Notes: generated from the letters alone by a model not told the origin. A DNA stretch of 64,000 nucleotides from Gulosibacter molinativorax (GCF_003010915.2 NZ_CP028426.1:682001-746000), one strand, 5' to 3'. Shown: positions 34,379 through 47,116, counted from the first letter of the stretch. Numbers and translations: made by a program.

Positions 34379-35008
34379 TTGTCTAAGAAGACCCGTACCC
34401 GCTCGAAGGTGCGCCTGTCGCGCGCCCTCGGCGTTGCCCTGACTCCGAAGGCCGCCCGCGCCCTCGAAAAGCGTCCCTACGCACCCGGCCAGCACGGCCG
34501 TACCCGTCGTCGCACCGAGAGCGACTACGCCGTTCGTCTGCGCGAGAAGCAGCGTCTTCGCGCCCAGTACGGCCTGCGTGAGAAGCAGCTGCGCATCGCG
34601 TTCGAAGAGGCTCGCAAGACCCCGGGTCTGACCGGTGAGAACCTCGTCGAGCTCCTGGAGATGCGTCTCGACTCGCTCGTGCTGCGTGCCGGGTTCGCCC
34701 GCACCACTGCACAGGCTCGTCAGCTCGTCGTGCACCGTCACATCCTCGTCAACGGCAAGATCGTTGACCGCCCGTCGTTCCGCGTGAAGCCGGGTCAGCT
34801 CATCCACGTGAAGCCGCGCTCGGAAGAGCTCGAGATCTTCCAGGTTGCCGCCGCCGGTGGCCACGCCGAGGTTCTCCCCGCAGTTCCGGGCTACCTCGAG
34901 GTTGAGCTCGACAAGCTCCAGGCGAAGCTCGACCGTCGCCCGAAGCGTGAAGAAGTACCCATCCAGTGTGAGGTACAGCTCGTGGTCGAGTACTACGCAG
35001 CACGCTAG
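34379..35008 (+). CDS. rpsD: 30S ribosomal protein S4
   Basis: The 209-residue protein has the actinobacterial N-terminus SKKTRTRSKVRLSRALG and YAPGQHGRTRRR, and an S4 RNA-binding domain (RLDSLVLRAGFARTTAQARQLVVHRHILVNG). The TTG at 34379 fits the family start; AAGGA lies about 10 nt upstream. It is a stand-alone rpsD, outside the alpha operon, as in some Actinobacteria. It lacks the zinc-type Cys cluster, so it is the zinc-independent form. Confidence 0.96.
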   Translation: MSKKTRTRSKVRLSRALGVALTPKAARALEKRPYAPGQHGRTRRRTESDYAVRLREKQRLRAQYGLREKQLRIAFEEARKTPGLTGENLVELLEMRLDSLVLRAGFARTTAQARQLVVHRHILVNGKIVDRPSFRVKPGQLIHVKPRSEELEIFQVAAAGGHAEVLPAVPGYLEVELDKLQAKLDRRPKREEVPIQCEVQLVVEYYAAR

Positions 35009-35117
35009 TCTGCCACGCAGTATTTCTGTGTGACGCTAGCATTGGGGGCGGGTTGCCAGCAGGCGATCCGCCCCTCATGCGTTAATCCGCAAGTTCCCCG
35101 TAATCCAGGAGTGTTTC

Positions 35118-35486
35118 ATGTCAGGTGGTGACATCGCCGGTCTCATCGCGGCAGGTGTGTTCCTCGTTCTCGTCGCGCTGCTCGCGGTGCCCATCATCAA
35201 GCTCGGTGGCGTGTTTGATGAGTTGCGTCGCGGCATTCGCGAATCGGTAGACGAAATCACGCCGACGCTTGCGGAGACGCAGGTCACCCTGCAGGAGACG
35301 AACAAACAGCTCGCGAAGGTCGACTCGATCACGACGAACGTGCACGAGGTGACTGACAACGTCAACTCGCTCGTCGCCCTGACGGCCTCGACCGTGGGCG
35401 GCCCGCTGATCAAGCTCGCTGGCTTCTCGGCGGCCGCGGTGGCCGGGTTCAAAGCGCTTCGCCCGGAGCGCGGCAAGCGCCGCTAG
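35118..35486 (+). CDS. DUF948-domain membrane protein
   Basis: The 122-residue protein has one N-terminal membrane helix (about 6-28), then a heptad-patterned helix (VTLQETNKQLAKVDSITTNVHEV). It ends in a short hydrophobic segment and a basic tail. It belongs to DUF948, of unknown function, usually found before alaS in Actinobacteria. AGGAG precedes the ATG. Confidence 0.85.
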   Translation: MSGGDIAGLIAAGVFLVLVALLAVPIIKLGGVFDELRRGIRESVDEITPTLAETQVTLQETNKQLAKVDSITTNVHEVTDNVNSLVALTASTVGGPLIKLAGFSAAAVAGFKALRPERGKRR

Positions 35487-35524
35487 CTGTTCGTCCCTCT
35501 CATACTTCTCGATCAAGGATTTCC

Positions 35525-35731
35525 ATGCGCAATTTTCTTCGTTCGGCCGCCCTCGTCGGCGGTGGCATCGTCGCGGGCTTCACACTCGCGCACTTCGTGA
35601 ACTCCACCGAAAAGGGTCGCGAGTTCTTCGGCCAGGTCAACGCTCGCATCGACGACGTGAAGGAAGCGGTCCAGCAGGGCTACCGCGCCCGCACCGAGGC
35701 CATCTACGCGGCCATCGAAAAGAACCAGTAG
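35525..35731 (+). CDS. Small YtxH-like membrane protein
   Basis: The 68-residue protein has an N-terminal Gly-rich hydrophobic segment (LVGGGIVAGFTLAHFV) and an amphipathic helix (KGREFFGQVNARIDDVKEAV). It lies 38 nt after the DUF948 gene and 80 nt before alaS. The function is unknown; the pairing of the two small membrane proteins is conserved in the phylum. Confidence 0.75.
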   Translation: MRNFLRSAALVGGGIVAGFTLAHFVNSTEKGREFFGQVNARIDDVKEAVQQGYRARTEAIYAAIEKNQ

Positions 35732-35811
35732 CGACTCGCGCCGCTGCCCGAGCGGCGGACAACAGAGTCCCCACCCCACGCATCCACTAGGAAAATCGGT
35801 ACCACTTCGCC

Positions 35812-38481
35812 ATGCAGACTGCAGAAATCAAGCGTCGATTCCTCAATTTCTTTGAAGAGCGCAACCACACGGTCGTGCCCTCCGCGTCGCTCGTCTCCGA
35901 CGACCCCACCGTGATGTTCACGATCGCGGGAATGGTCCCGTTCATCCCATACATGACCGGCGTCGTGCCGGCACCGTGGCCGCGGGCAACCAGCGTGCAG
36001 AAATGCATCCGCACCAACGACATCGAAGAGGTCGGCCGCACTCCGCGTCATGGCACCTTCTTCCAGATGTGTGGCAACTTCTCGTTCGGCGATTACTTCA
36101 AGCGCGAGGCGATCGAATTCGCGTGGACCTTCCTTACCGCCTCGCAGGATGACGGTGGCCTCGGCTTCAACCCGCACGACCTGTGGGTAACGGTCTATCG
36201 CGGCGACGAGGACGCGTACCGCTACTGGCGCGAGATCGCGGGGATTCCTGAGGAGCGCATCCAGCGCCTCGGGGAGGACACGAACTACTGGTCGGCCGGT
36301 AAGCCAGGCGGCCCCGCGGGCCCGGACTCGGAGATCTTCTTCGACCGCGGCCCGGCGTACGGCATCGATGGGGGACCTGCGACCGACGACGACCGCTACG
36401 TCGAGATCTGGAACCTCGTGTTCATGCAGTACGAGCGCGGTGCCGATAAGGGCGATGGCACGTTCGAGCTGCTCGGCGAGCTGCCGCAGAAGAACATCGA
36501 CACCGGCATGGGCCTCGAGCGCATCGCGTTCCTGCTCCAGGGCGTCGAGAACATGTACGAGATCGACCAGGTGCGCCCGGTGCTCGACCTCGCGGCAAGC
36601 CTGTCGGGCAAGGCCTATGGCGGGCGCGACGAAGATGACGTGCGGATGCGCGTCATCGCTGACCACGTGCGCTCGGCGCTGATGCTGATCGGCGACGGCG
36701 TGCAGCCCGGCAACGAGGGTCGCGGCTACATCCTGCGCCGCCTCCTGCGCCGCGTCGTGCGCAACATGCGCCTCCTCGGCGTCGAGGAAGCCACCTTCCC
36801 GCAGCTTTTCCCCGCCTCGATGCGGGCGATGAAGGATGCGTATCCCGAGCTCGAGCGCGATTTCGACCGAATCTCGCGCACGGCCTACGCCGAGGAGGAG
36901 GCGTTCCTGCGCACCCTCGCACAGGGCACGACGATCTTCGAGGAGGCGGTTTCGGGCGCGAAGAGCAGCGGCTCGGCACAGCTCGCCGGTGATGTCGCGT
37001 TCAAGCTGCACGACACCTACGGCTTCCCGATCGACCTGACGATGGAGATGGCCGAGGAGGCCGGGCTCAAGGTCAACCGTGACAAGTTCAACGAGCTCAT
37101 GACCGAGCAGCGTGAGCGCGCGAAGGCGGACGCAAAGTCGCGCCGATCCGCGCTCGCCGACCTGTCGGTGTACAAGGACTTCCGCGCGCTTGGCGAGACC
37201 GCGTTCGTCGGCTACGACGAGCTGCGCGCCGAATCCGAGGTGCTCGGCATCATCGTTGACGGCGAGAGCTCGCCGGTCGCGCGCAGCGGCCAGGTGGCAG
37301 AGATAATCGTCGCCGAAACCACGCTCTACGCGGAGGCCGGTGGCCAGGATGCGGACCAGGGGTGGCTCATCGCGCCCTCGGGCGGGTTCGAGGCCCGCGT
37401 CGATGACGTCCAGAAGCCGGTCGCCGGGCTGATCGCGCACACCGTGACCGTCACCGAGGGCGAGATCGCCGTCGGGGAGCGAGTCGAGACTGTGGTCGAC
37501 GAGGTCTACCGCCGCCAGGCGAGCGAGGCACACACCGCGACCCACCTCATCCACGCCGCACTGCGTGACACCCTCGGGCCGGATGCGCACCAGTCAGGCT
37601 CGTACAACAAGGCCGGCTACATGCGTCTCGACTTCACGTGGAGCCAGCCGCTGAGCAAGGAAACGCGCATCGAGCTCGAGGAAATCTCGAACGCTGCGGT
37701 GCGTGCGGACTACGAGATCATCACCAAGGAAATGGCACTCGCAGACGCGAAGGCACTCGGCGCCCGCGCGCTGTTCGGCGAGAAGTACGGCTCGGTCGTG
37801 CGCATGGTCGAGATCGGCGGACCTTGGTCGCGCGAGCTCTGCGGAGGTACGCACGTGGCTGGCACGTCCGAGGTTGGCCTCGTGAACCTCATTGGCGAAT
37901 CGAGCGTCGGTTCGCAGAACCGCCGCGTCGAGGCGTTCGTCGGCCGCAACGCCTTCGCCGATTTCGCGACGGAACGCGCGATCGTGCGCGAGCTGTCGAG
38001 CGGGCTCAAGGTGCCGCGCGAAAAGGTGACCGAGCGCGTCGAGGACCTGCTTCAGGGCCTCAAGCGTGCCGAGAAGAAGATTGCCCAGCTCGAGGCCGCG
38101 GCGCTCCGTGGCCGCGTCCCCGAACTCGTCGGCGGCGCAGCTCAGGTCGGCTCGATCGCCTATGTCGGCGGTTCGCTCGGCACGGTCGGCTCGGCCGACG
38201 ATGTGCGCCAGCTGGTGCTGGATGTGCGGGAGCGGCTCGGGAGCGAGGCCTCGGTCGTCGCGCTCGGCGGCGAATCGAACGGCAAGCCGATCATCGTGAT
38301 CGCGACGAATGAGGCCTCGCGCGAGCTCGGCGTCAAGGCTGGCGCGCTCGTCAAGCTCGCTGCGGGCATCCTCGGCGGTGGTGGCGGCGGTAAGCCGGAC
38401 GTCGCGCAGGGCGGCGGCCAGGATGCTGCCAAGTTGCCCGAGGCGCTCGAGGCAGTTCGTCGCGAACTGCAAAACATTTAA
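35812..38481 (+). CDS. alaS: Alanyl-tRNA synthetase
   Basis: The 889-residue class II enzyme has the N-terminal catalytic domain (RRFLNFFEERNHTVVPS; RTNDIEEVGRTPRHGTFFQM), an editing domain with HTATHLIHAAL and CGGTHVAGT supplying the metal ligands, and a C-terminal oligomerisation/C-Ala domain ending in a Gly-rich GGGGGGKPDVAQGGG segment. Length is typical. The stop overlaps the ruvX start by one base. Confidence 0.97.
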   Translation: MQTAEIKRRFLNFFEERNHTVVPSASLVSDDPTVMFTIAGMVPFIPYMTGVVPAPWPRATSVQKCIRTNDIEEVGRTPRHGTFFQMCGNFSFGDYFKREAIEFAWTFLTASQDDGGLGFNPHDLWVTVYRGDEDAYRYWREIAGIPEERIQRLGEDTNYWSAGKPGGPAGPDSEIFFDRGPAYGIDGGPATDDDRYVEIWNLVFMQYERGADKGDGTFELLGELPQKNIDTGMGLERIAFLLQGVENMYEIDQVRPVLDLAASLSGKAYGGRDEDDVRMRVIADHVRSALMLIGDGVQPGNEGRGYILRRLLRRVVRNMRLLGVEEATFPQLFPASMRAMKDAYPELERDFDRISRTAYAEEEAFLRTLAQGTTIFEEAVSGAKSSGSAQLAGDVAFKLHDTYGFPIDLTMEMAEEAGLKVNRDKFNELMTEQRERAKADAKSRRSALADLSVYKDFRALGETAFVGYDELRAESEVLGIIVDGESSPVARSGQVAEIIVAETTLYAEAGGQDADQGWLIAPSGGFEARVDDVQKPVAGLIAHTVTVTEGEIAVGERVETVVDEVYRRQASEAHTATHLIHAALRDTLGPDAHQSGSYNKAGYMRLDFTWSQPLSKETRIELEEISNAAVRADYEIITKEMALADAKALGARALFGEKYGSVVRMVEIGGPWSRELCGGTHVAGTSEVGLVNLIGESSVGSQNRRVEAFVGRNAFADFATERAIVRELSSGLKVPREKVTERVEDLLQGLKRAEKKIAQLEAAALRGRVPELVGGAAQVGSIAYVGGSLGTVGSADDVRQLVLDVRERLGSEASVVALGGESNGKPIIVIATNEASRELGVKAGALVKLAAGILGGGGGGKPDVAQGGGQDAAKLPEALEAVRRELQNI

Positions 38482-38942
38482 TGCGCCGCGGCATTCGCTT
38501 CGGTGTTGACGTCGGGAAAGCACGGATCGGCATCGCCCGTTCCGATCCCGACGGCCTGCTCGCAGTTCCCCTCGAGACCGTCAAGCGCGATCTTGAGGGG
38601 GACGGCCACGTGCGACGCATCGTCGAGCTCGTTGAGGAATACGAGGCGTTCGAGCTCATCGTTGGGCATCCGCTGAATATGCGCGGTGAATCGACCCCCT
38701 CGACTGAGGATGCGGTGGGAGTCGCCCAAGCATTGGCCGCTATTGTCGGTGTGCCGGTCCGGCTGTTGGACGAACGCCTCACTACAGTGAGTGCGGCCAA
38801 GCAGTTTCGGGCCGCCGGGAAGCAGGCCTCTCGCTCGCGCCAGGTGATCGATCAGGCCGCTGCGGTGGTGCTGTTGCAGGATGCGCTGGACCGCGAACGC
38901 CAGCACGATCAGCCGCCCGGAATCGAAGTTTCGACCTCCTAG
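38481..38942 (+). CDS. ruvX: Putative pre-16S rRNA nuclease / Holliday junction resolvase YqgF
   Basis: The 153-residue RNase H-fold protein has FGVDVGKARIGIARSD, ELIVGHPLNMRGE and VRLLDERLTTVSA, plus a C-terminal Asp in IDQAAAVVLLQDAL. YqgF proteins process the 16S rRNA 5' end and can cleave junction DNA in vitro. It is coupled to alaS and followed by mltG, the normal order in many bacteria. Confidence 0.93.
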   Translation: MRRGIRFGVDVGKARIGIARSDPDGLLAVPLETVKRDLEGDGHVRRIVELVEEYEAFELIVGHPLNMRGESTPSTEDAVGVAQALAAIVGVPVRLLDERLTTVSAAKQFRAAGKQASRSRQVIDQAAAVVLLQDALDRERQHDQPPGIEVSTS

Positions 38943-38955
38943 GAGCCCCAACGCA

Positions 38956-40401
38956 ATGGATTTCACGTCCAACGACAAGGAACCCGAGCGTCCGCTCACC
39001 CGCCGCGAAATTCGCGAGCAGCAGCGTCAGCGCGAGCGCGAACAGGCGGAGTCAGAGTTGGCTGCGGGGGCGGGTGCGGATGCGGATGAGCCCGAGCAGA
39101 CGCCCGAGCCGGTCGCTAACGCCGAGCCCGCGTCGCGTGCCGAGGCTGCAGCGAGCGCCGAGCCTGCCCCCGAGGGCGCGCCGGAGCGAACCGCTATGGC
39201 GTTCGACGACGCGGTACGACCCGATGCTTCGGGCAGCGAGTCTGCGGATCCGTTTGACACGATCTTCAACGACGCGATCGACGGGGTCGGCGAGGATGCG
39301 CCGCCCAGCGAGGTCACGATGGCGCGTGCGGCAAAGCGCAAGAAGCGGCGCCGCGGCGGCTGCCTCATCATCGCGCTCGTTGTGATTGCCGCGCTCGTCG
39401 GCGGCGGGCTGTTCGTATGGAATCAGTTTGGCGATCGAATCACCGATTACCTCGGCATCACGCAGACGGACTACGAGGGCGAGGGGAATGGTACCGAGGT
39501 CGAGTTCACGATCCTCCCGGGTGACACGGGCACATCCATCGGTCAGCGACTGCAGGAGCAGGGCGTCGTGCTGACCGCCGACGCGTTCGTAAGCTCGATT
39601 CTGGCGATGCCGGCGGAACCGACCTTTATCCCGGGTACCTATGTCCTCCAGGAAGAAATGAGTGCCGCATCCGCCGTCGTGGCACTGACCGACGAGAAGA
39701 ATCGTGTCGAGGCGAGCGTGACGATCCCGGAGGGGACGATCATGCGGGACGTCTTCACGCTTGTCGAGGAGTCGACCGGCATCCCGGTCGCCGACCTCGA
39801 GGCCGCGGCAGCCGATCCGCAGAGCTTCGGTCTGCCCGCGCAGGCGCAGTCGCTCGAGGGATTCCTGTTCCCAGCGACCTACATCTTCGCGCCCGACGAC
39901 ACCGCCGAGACCGTTCTCACGACGATGGTCGACCGCACGTACGAGTCGCTCGCGTCCCACGGCGTACCCGAACAGGACGTGTGGGATGTCATCCGCCTCG
40001 CGTCGCTCATCGAGAAGGAAGCTCGTTTCGAAGAGGATTTCTATAAGGTCTCGCGCGTGTTCCTCAACCGCATCGACATCAACATGCCGTTGCAGTCGGA
40101 CGCGACGGTCACGTACGGCACCGGCAAGTATGACCGCGCCGCGACGACCGACTCGGAACGAGGGGACGCCAGTAATGAGTACAACACGTACGAACACAAC
40201 GGCATGGTCATCCGGCCGATCTCGAACCCGGGCGACCTCGCGATCGATGCGGCAATGCATCCGGCCGACGGGCCCTGGCTCTACTTCGTGACGGTCAACC
40301 TCGAGACGGGGGAGACGGTCTTCAGCGAAACCTACGACCAGCATCAGGCTGCGGTCGACGAGTGGTTGAAGTGGCTCGAGGAGAACCCGGACTATGGCTA
40401 G
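38956..40401 (+). CDS. mltG: Endolytic murein transglycosylase MltG
   Basis: The 481-residue protein has a long charged cytosolic N-terminus rich in Glu/Ala (1-125), a basic patch KRKKRRRGG, one membrane helix (136-155), a LysM-like domain and the YceG catalytic domain (SLEGFLFPATYIF; LASLIEKEARFEEDFYKVSRVFLNR, with the expected catalytic Glu). It cuts nascent glycan strands outside the membrane. ATG 38956 with AGGAG is used. The stop overlaps aroE by 8 nt. Confidence 0.94.
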   Translation: MDFTSNDKEPERPLTRREIREQQRQREREQAESELAAGAGADADEPEQTPEPVANAEPASRAEAAASAEPAPEGAPERTAMAFDDAVRPDASGSESADPFDTIFNDAIDGVGEDAPPSEVTMARAAKRKKRRRGGCLIIALVVIAALVGGGLFVWNQFGDRITDYLGITQTDYEGEGNGTEVEFTILPGDTGTSIGQRLQEQGVVLTADAFVSSILAMPAEPTFIPGTYVLQEEMSAASAVVALTDEKNRVEASVTIPEGTIMRDVFTLVEESTGIPVADLEAAAADPQSFGLPAQAQSLEGFLFPATYIFAPDDTAETVLTTMVDRTYESLASHGVPEQDVWDVIRLASLIEKEARFEEDFYKVSRVFLNRIDINMPLQSDATVTYGTGKYDRAATTDSERGDASNEYNTYEHNGMVIRPISNPGDLAIDAAMHPADGPWLYFVTVNLETGETVFSETYDQHQAAVDEWLKWLEENPDYG

Positions 40402-41338
40402 GCCGAACACCGACGGGGCCAGCACCGGAGGCACGAGCGTGCCCGAAGGGTTTTTCACGCAAGAGCCGCCGCGTGGTGTCGGCGCGCGACGATTCGCGGT
40501 GCTCGGAAGTCCGGTCGAGCATTCGCGCTCGCCGCAACTGCACATCGCCGCCTATCGAGCGCTCGGACTCGATTGGGACTATTCCCGCTGGGAGATCCCG
40601 AAGGGCGGCGTGACGCAGGCTCTCTCGGCGCGCGGGGAAGGATGGGGCGGTTTCTCGGTGACCGCGCCGCACAAGGCCGAGGCGCTGCATTTCGTGCGTT
40701 CCGCAAGCGAGGATGCGCTGCGATCCGGTGCGGTGAACACCATCGTGTTCGACTCCCTCGACCCTGCGAGCGACGCTATCGGCGAGAACACCGATATCCC
40801 GGGCGCCCTCGATGCATTTGGCGAGCGGGGGATCGAGCGGCTCGACGGGCCGGTGGATGTGCTCGGTGGCGGAGGCACCGCGGCATCGCTCTCGATCGCG
40901 GCGCAGCGCTTGGGCGCAACGCACGTGCGTATCTGGGCGCGCCGGCCTGAGGCGGCTGCCGAACTTGCCGAGCGCATTGGCGAGGGTGCGAGCGCGCACG
41001 ATCTTGCGGACTGGGCGCTGTCGGACGGCGTTGCGGGCGTGATTGACACCATCCCTGGCGGCTTTGACGCGAAGGGGAAGACGTTCGACGACGGCCGCAT
41101 CCGTTTCGCCGCGCTCTTTTCGGCGGCGTACTCGCCCTGGCCGACGTCCCTCGCCGAGCGCTGGCTCGCAGCGTCGGGCACGATCGTGACAGGGCTTGAC
41201 CTGCTGCTGCATCAGGCCGTCCGCCAGGTGCGGCTGTTTACCGGGCTCGGTGTCGACGAGGCGCTGCCCGACGAGGGTGCGGTCGTCTCCGTGATGCGTG
41301 CGGCCCTCGATACGGCTTCGCCTACTCGGGAATCGTGA
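40394..41338 (+). CDS. aroE: Shikimate dehydrogenase
   Basis: The 314-residue protein has the substrate motif LGSPVEHSRSPQLH, catalytic Lys94 in SVTAPHKAEAL, the Asp in GENTDIPGAL and a nucleotide-binding loop DVLGGGGTAASL. It reduces 3-dehydroshikimate with NADPH. The N-terminal 30 residues extend beyond the family core and overlap the end of mltG, so a later start is possible. aroC, aroK and aroB follow; no aroD/aroQ gene is in the cluster. Confidence 0.92.
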   Translation: MARPNTDGASTGGTSVPEGFFTQEPPRGVGARRFAVLGSPVEHSRSPQLHIAAYRALGLDWDYSRWEIPKGGVTQALSARGEGWGGFSVTAPHKAEALHFVRSASEDALRSGAVNTIVFDSLDPASDAIGENTDIPGALDAFGERGIERLDGPVDVLGGGGTAASLSIAAQRLGATHVRIWARRPEAAAELAERIGEGASAHDLADWALSDGVAGVIDTIPGGFDAKGKTFDDGRIRFAALFSAAYSPWPTSLAERWLAASGTIVTGLDLLLHQAVRQVRLFTGLGVDEALPDEGAVVSVMRAALDTASPTRES

Positions 41339-41344
41339 CGGTCG

Positions 41345-41372
41345 GTGAGTAGCCGCGCAGCGGCGTATCGAA
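41345..41372 (+). repeat. REP-like palindromic spacer element, copy B
   Basis: GAGTAG, stem GCCGC-GCA-GCGGC (41352-41364), then GTATCGAAG. It has the same layout as 10263-10290. It sits between aroE and aroC and may act as a terminator or attenuator. Confidence 0.65.
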
Positions 41373-41404
41373 GCGAGCGCCCTCGTTCATGAGACAATAA
41401 GCGA

Positions 41405-42676
41405 ATGCTTCGTTGGCTTACTGCGGGGGAATCACATGGCCCCGAACTACTCGCACTCTTAGAAGGCGTTCCCGCCGGTGTTCCGATCTCCATCACGGAG
41501 ATCCAGGCAGACCTCGCCCGGCGAAAGCTCGGCTACGGTCGCGGCGGCCGAATGAAATTCGAGCAGGACGAGATCACGCTCTCGAGCGGCATCCGCCACG
41601 GCTATACCATCGGCTCGCCCGTGGGCATCCGCATCCAAAACACCGAATGGCCGAAGTGGACCGAGGTCATGAGCCCCGAGCCCGTCGGCGACGAGGTCTT
41701 CGAAACCGGTCGCGGCCGCCGACTCACACGCCCGCGCCCGGGCCACGCCGACCTCGTCGGGATGCAGAAGTACGGCTTCGACGAGGCACGCCCCGCTCTC
41801 GAGCGTGCGAGCGCCCGCGAAACCGCCGCGCGCGTGGCGCTCGGCGCCGTTGCCAAAAAGCTGCTCGCCGAGCTCGGCGTCCGCACGGTCAGCCACACGG
41901 TCGCGATCGGCGACGTGCACGTGCCCGAGGACGCATCCTGGCCGGTCGCCGACGACGTCGAATACCTTGACACCGATCCGGTGCGCTGCCTCGACGCCGA
42001 GACCTCGGCCGCAATGGTCGCGAAGATCGACGAGACGCGCCACAACGGCGACACGATCGGCGGAGTCACCGAGGTGCTCGTGTATGGCCTCCCACCGGGA
42101 ATCGGCTCGTACGTGCACTGGGATCGCCGCCTCGACTCGCGCCTCGCCGGTGCGCTCATGAGCATTCAGGCGATCAAGTCGGTGGAGATCGGCGACGGCC
42201 TCGAGACGACCCGCCGCCCGGGTTCGCAGGCCCACGATCCGCTGTACGCCGTGGACGGCAAGATCCACCGCGCCGCCGACCGGGCCGGTGGCATCGAGGG
42301 GGGCATGACGACCGGCACTGTGTTGCGTGCGCGCGTCGGCATGAAGCCCATTGCGACCGTCCCGCACGCGCTCCACACGGTCGACGTTTCGACGGGCGAG
42401 AACGCCACGGCGTTCCATCAGCGCTCCGACGTCTGCGCCGTGCCCGCTTCCGGCGTCGTCGCCGAGGCGATGACCGCACTCGTGATCGCAAACTCGCTGC
42501 TCGAGAAGTTCGGCGGTGACTCGCTCGAGGAAGTGCGCCGAAACATCCGCGGCTACCTCGACGCGATTCCCGCGACTCTGCAAACGAGCGACGAGCTCGT
42601 CGACCCGAGCGACCTCGACCTCGATACGCTCGACGACGAGTCGATGGGCGACTCGCGAAGTGAGTGGAAGGTATGA
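41405..42676 (+). CDS. aroC: Chorismate synthase
   Basis: The 423-residue FMN-dependent enzyme converts EPSP to chorismate. Family signatures are [24 protein letters not shown] at the N-terminus, [24 protein letters not shown] and [16 protein letters not shown]. It is full length with a short acidic tail. The stop overlaps the aroK start. Confidence 0.96.
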   Translation: MLRWLTAGESHGPELLALLEGVPAGVPISITEIQADLARRKLGYGRGGRMKFEQDEITLSSGIRHGYTIGSPVGIRIQNTEWPKWTEVMSPEPVGDEVFETGRGRRLTRPRPGHADLVGMQKYGFDEARPALERASARETAARVALGAVAKKLLAELGVRTVSHTVAIGDVHVPEDASWPVADDVEYLDTDPVRCLDAETSAAMVAKIDETRHNGDTIGGVTEVLVYGLPPGIGSYVHWDRRLDSRLAGALMSIQAIKSVEIGDGLETTRRPGSQAHDPLYAVDGKIHRAADRAGGIEGGMTTGTVLRARVGMKPIATVPHALHTVDVSTGENATAFHQRSDVCAVPASGVVAEAMTALVIANSLLEKFGGDSLEEVRRNIRGYLDAIPATLQTSDELVDPSDLDLDTLDDESMGDSRSEWKV

Positions 42677-43242
42677 GCCTCGTCTTTATCGGCCCGCCCG
42701 CGGCGGGAAAGTCGCGCGCGGGCAAGCGCATCGCGCGTCGCCTTGATGCGACCTTCGCCGACACGGACAAGCTGTTCGCGCGCGACCACGGCGCGATTCA
42801 CGACTTCATTCCACGCGAGGGCGAGGCCGAGTTTCGGCGCATCGAGCGAGAGGTCGTGGCGAACGCGCTGCGCGAGTATGAGATCGTCTCGCTCGGCGGA
42901 GGCGCGATCCTAAACGCGGACACCCAGGCCGAGCTCGCATCCGAAGACCACAATGTGGTGCTGCTCGTCGCGAGCCCCAAGGCCATCGAGGAGCGCATCA
43001 GCGGCAAGACGAACCGACCGCTCCTGAGCGGGATTGACTCGTGGGTTGAGACCTACAACTCGCGCAAGGAAATTTACGACCGGCTCGCGGACATCACGAT
43101 TGACACGAGTTTCCGCCCGATGTGGCAGGTCGTGAATGACGTGCGCCGATTTCTCAAGAACATCGACTCGCCGCTCGTCGCGAAGGCGAGCGACACCGAA
43201 CTGACCGCAGAAGACACCGAACCGGGGGAGCTCGTTGACTGA
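42673..43242 (+). CDS. aroK: Shikimate kinase
   Basis: The 189-residue kinase has a P-loop [11 protein letters not shown] (7-17), the shikimate-binding Asp in [13 protein letters not shown], the VSLGGGAI motif and the lid Arg in KTNRPLL. The ATG overlaps the aroC stop (ATGA). A 15-residue acidic tail extends the C-terminus. Confidence 0.93.
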   Translation: MSLVFIGPPAAGKSRAGKRIARRLDATFADTDKLFARDHGAIHDFIPREGEAEFRRIEREVVANALREYEIVSLGGGAILNADTQAELASEDHNVVLLVASPKAIEERISGKTNRPLLSGIDSWVETYNSRKEIYDRLADITIDTSFRPMWQVVNDVRRFLKNIDSPLVAKASDTELTAEDTEPGELVD

Positions 43243-44323
43243 CTACGTAACGCTTGAAGCTGGCGGCGATCACGGACCCGTGCTCGTCGGGCGAGGCCTG
43301 ATCACCTCGCTGGACACGATCCTGCCCGAGCTGCTCGGTGACGGCGTGGACCAGCTGCTCATCGTCCACCAGCCGACGCTCGGCGCGATTTCGGAGGAAG
43401 TGCGGGCGCTACTCGCCCCCAAGTTCCGACGCGTGCTGATGGCAGAGGTTCCGGATGCTGAATCTGCGAAGCGAGTCGAGGTTGCCGAGTTCCTCTGGCA
43501 GATCATGGGGCAGTCCGACTTCACCCGCTCCGACGCGATCCTCGCGATCGGCGGCGGCGCCGTGACCGACCTCGCGGGATGGACCGCCGCATCCTGGCTT
43601 CGTGGCATCAAGGTCGTGCAGGTCCCGACGACCGTACTCGCGATGGTCGACGCTTCCATCGGCGGCAAGACCGGCGTGAACACCAACGAGGGCAAGAACC
43701 TCGTCGGCGCGTTCTACCCGCCGACCGGCGTCGTGGTGGACCTCGACTCGCTGGCCGCGCTGCCGCGCAACGAGCTCGTGACGGGCTTCGCCGAGGCCGT
43801 CAAGGTCGGTTTTATCCACAGCCCCGAGATCCTCGACCTGATCGAGGCGGACCCCGATAAGGCGACGGACCCGAACTCGGATGAGTTCCGGCGCATCCTC
43901 GAAATCTCGATTCGCTACAAGCTGGAGGTGACCGCCGATGACCTGAAGGAAGCCGGCGGCCGCGAGATGCTCAACTACGGCCACACCCTGGGGCACGCGA
44001 TCGAGCACGGCGAGCGCTATCAATGGCGTCACGGTGCGGCCGTCGCGGTGGGGATGCACTTCGCCGCGGAACTTGCACGGCTCTCGGGCAGGCTCTCGGA
44101 CGCGGATGCGGATCGTCACCTGCGCATCCTCGAGCTGCTCGGCCTACCGACGCAGTATCCCGCGGGCCGCTGGCAGACGCTGCTTTCCGTCATGAAGCGC
44201 GACAAGAAGGCACGGGGTTCGATGCTTCGCTTCGTCGTGCTTGATGCGATCGGCAAGCCCGCGATCATGCAGGCGCCCGACGAGTCGCTCCTGTTTGCGG
44301 CCTATCAAGAAATCGCGTCCTAA
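43235..44323 (+). CDS. aroB: 3-dehydroquinate synthase
   Basis: The 362-residue NAD- and metal-dependent enzyme makes 3-dehydroquinate from DAHP. GGGAVTDLAGWTAASWLRGI binds NAD. Metal ligands lie in TGFAEAVKVGFI (Glu) and NYGHTLGHAIEHG (His), with a second His later (GAAVAVGMHFA region). It starts with TTG 43235, overlapping aroK by 8 nt. Confidence 0.95.
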   Translation: MTDYVTLEAGGDHGPVLVGRGLITSLDTILPELLGDGVDQLLIVHQPTLGAISEEVRALLAPKFRRVLMAEVPDAESAKRVEVAEFLWQIMGQSDFTRSDAILAIGGGAVTDLAGWTAASWLRGIKVVQVPTTVLAMVDASIGGKTGVNTNEGKNLVGAFYPPTGVVVDLDSLAALPRNELVTGFAEAVKVGFIHSPEILDLIEADPDKATDPNSDEFRRILEISIRYKLEVTADDLKEAGGREMLNYGHTLGHAIEHGERYQWRHGAAVAVGMHFAAELARLSGRLSDADADRHLRILELLGLPTQYPAGRWQTLLSVMKRDKKARGSMLRFVVLDAIGKPAIMQAPDESLLFAAYQEIAS

Positions 44324-44381
44324 GCGGCGAGAACTCGCGCCGCGCTAAGCTAAAACGTCTTAAATCGAAAGGACCATACTC

Positions 44382-44944
44382 ATGGCATCAACTGCCGACA
44401 TCAAAAACGGTCTCGTAATGATCATCGATGGTCAGCTCTGGCAGGTCATCGAATTCCAGCACGTTAAGCCCGGTAAGGGTGGCGCGTTCGTTCGTACCAA
44501 GCTGAAGAACGTCGTCTCGGGCAAGACCGTGGACCGCACGTTCAACGCCGGCGCAAAGATCGACACCGCGACCGTCGACCGCCGAGACTTCCAGTACCTT
44601 TACCAGGACGGCGAAGACTTCGTGTTTATGGACGTCAAGGACTACGACCAGCTCACCGTGTCGGGAACCATCGTTGGTGACGCCGCGAACTACATGCTTG
44701 AGCAGCAGCAGGTCCAGATCGCGATGTACGAGGGTGCTCCGCTCTACATCGAGCTGCCGCCGTCGGTTGTCCTCGAGATCACCTACACCGAGCCGGGCCT
44801 GCAGGGCGACCGCTCGAACGCCGGCACGAAGCCCGCGACCCTTGAGACCGGTGCCGAGATTCAGGTGCCGCTGTTCGTTGATCAGGGCACCCGCGTGAAG
44901 GTCGACACTCGCTCGGGCGACTACCTCGGTCGCGTGAACGACTA

Positions 44945-44945
<1 letters not shown>
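44382..44945 (+). CDS. efp: Elongation factor P
   Basis: The 187-residue three-domain factor relieves ribosome stalling at polyproline. The loop that enters the peptidyl-transferase centre is KPGKGGAF (Lys at the usual modified position). The OB-type domains follow ([29 protein letters not shown]). AAAGGA precedes the ATG. The stop overlaps nusB. Confidence 0.96.
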
Positions 44946-47116
<2,171 letters not shown>
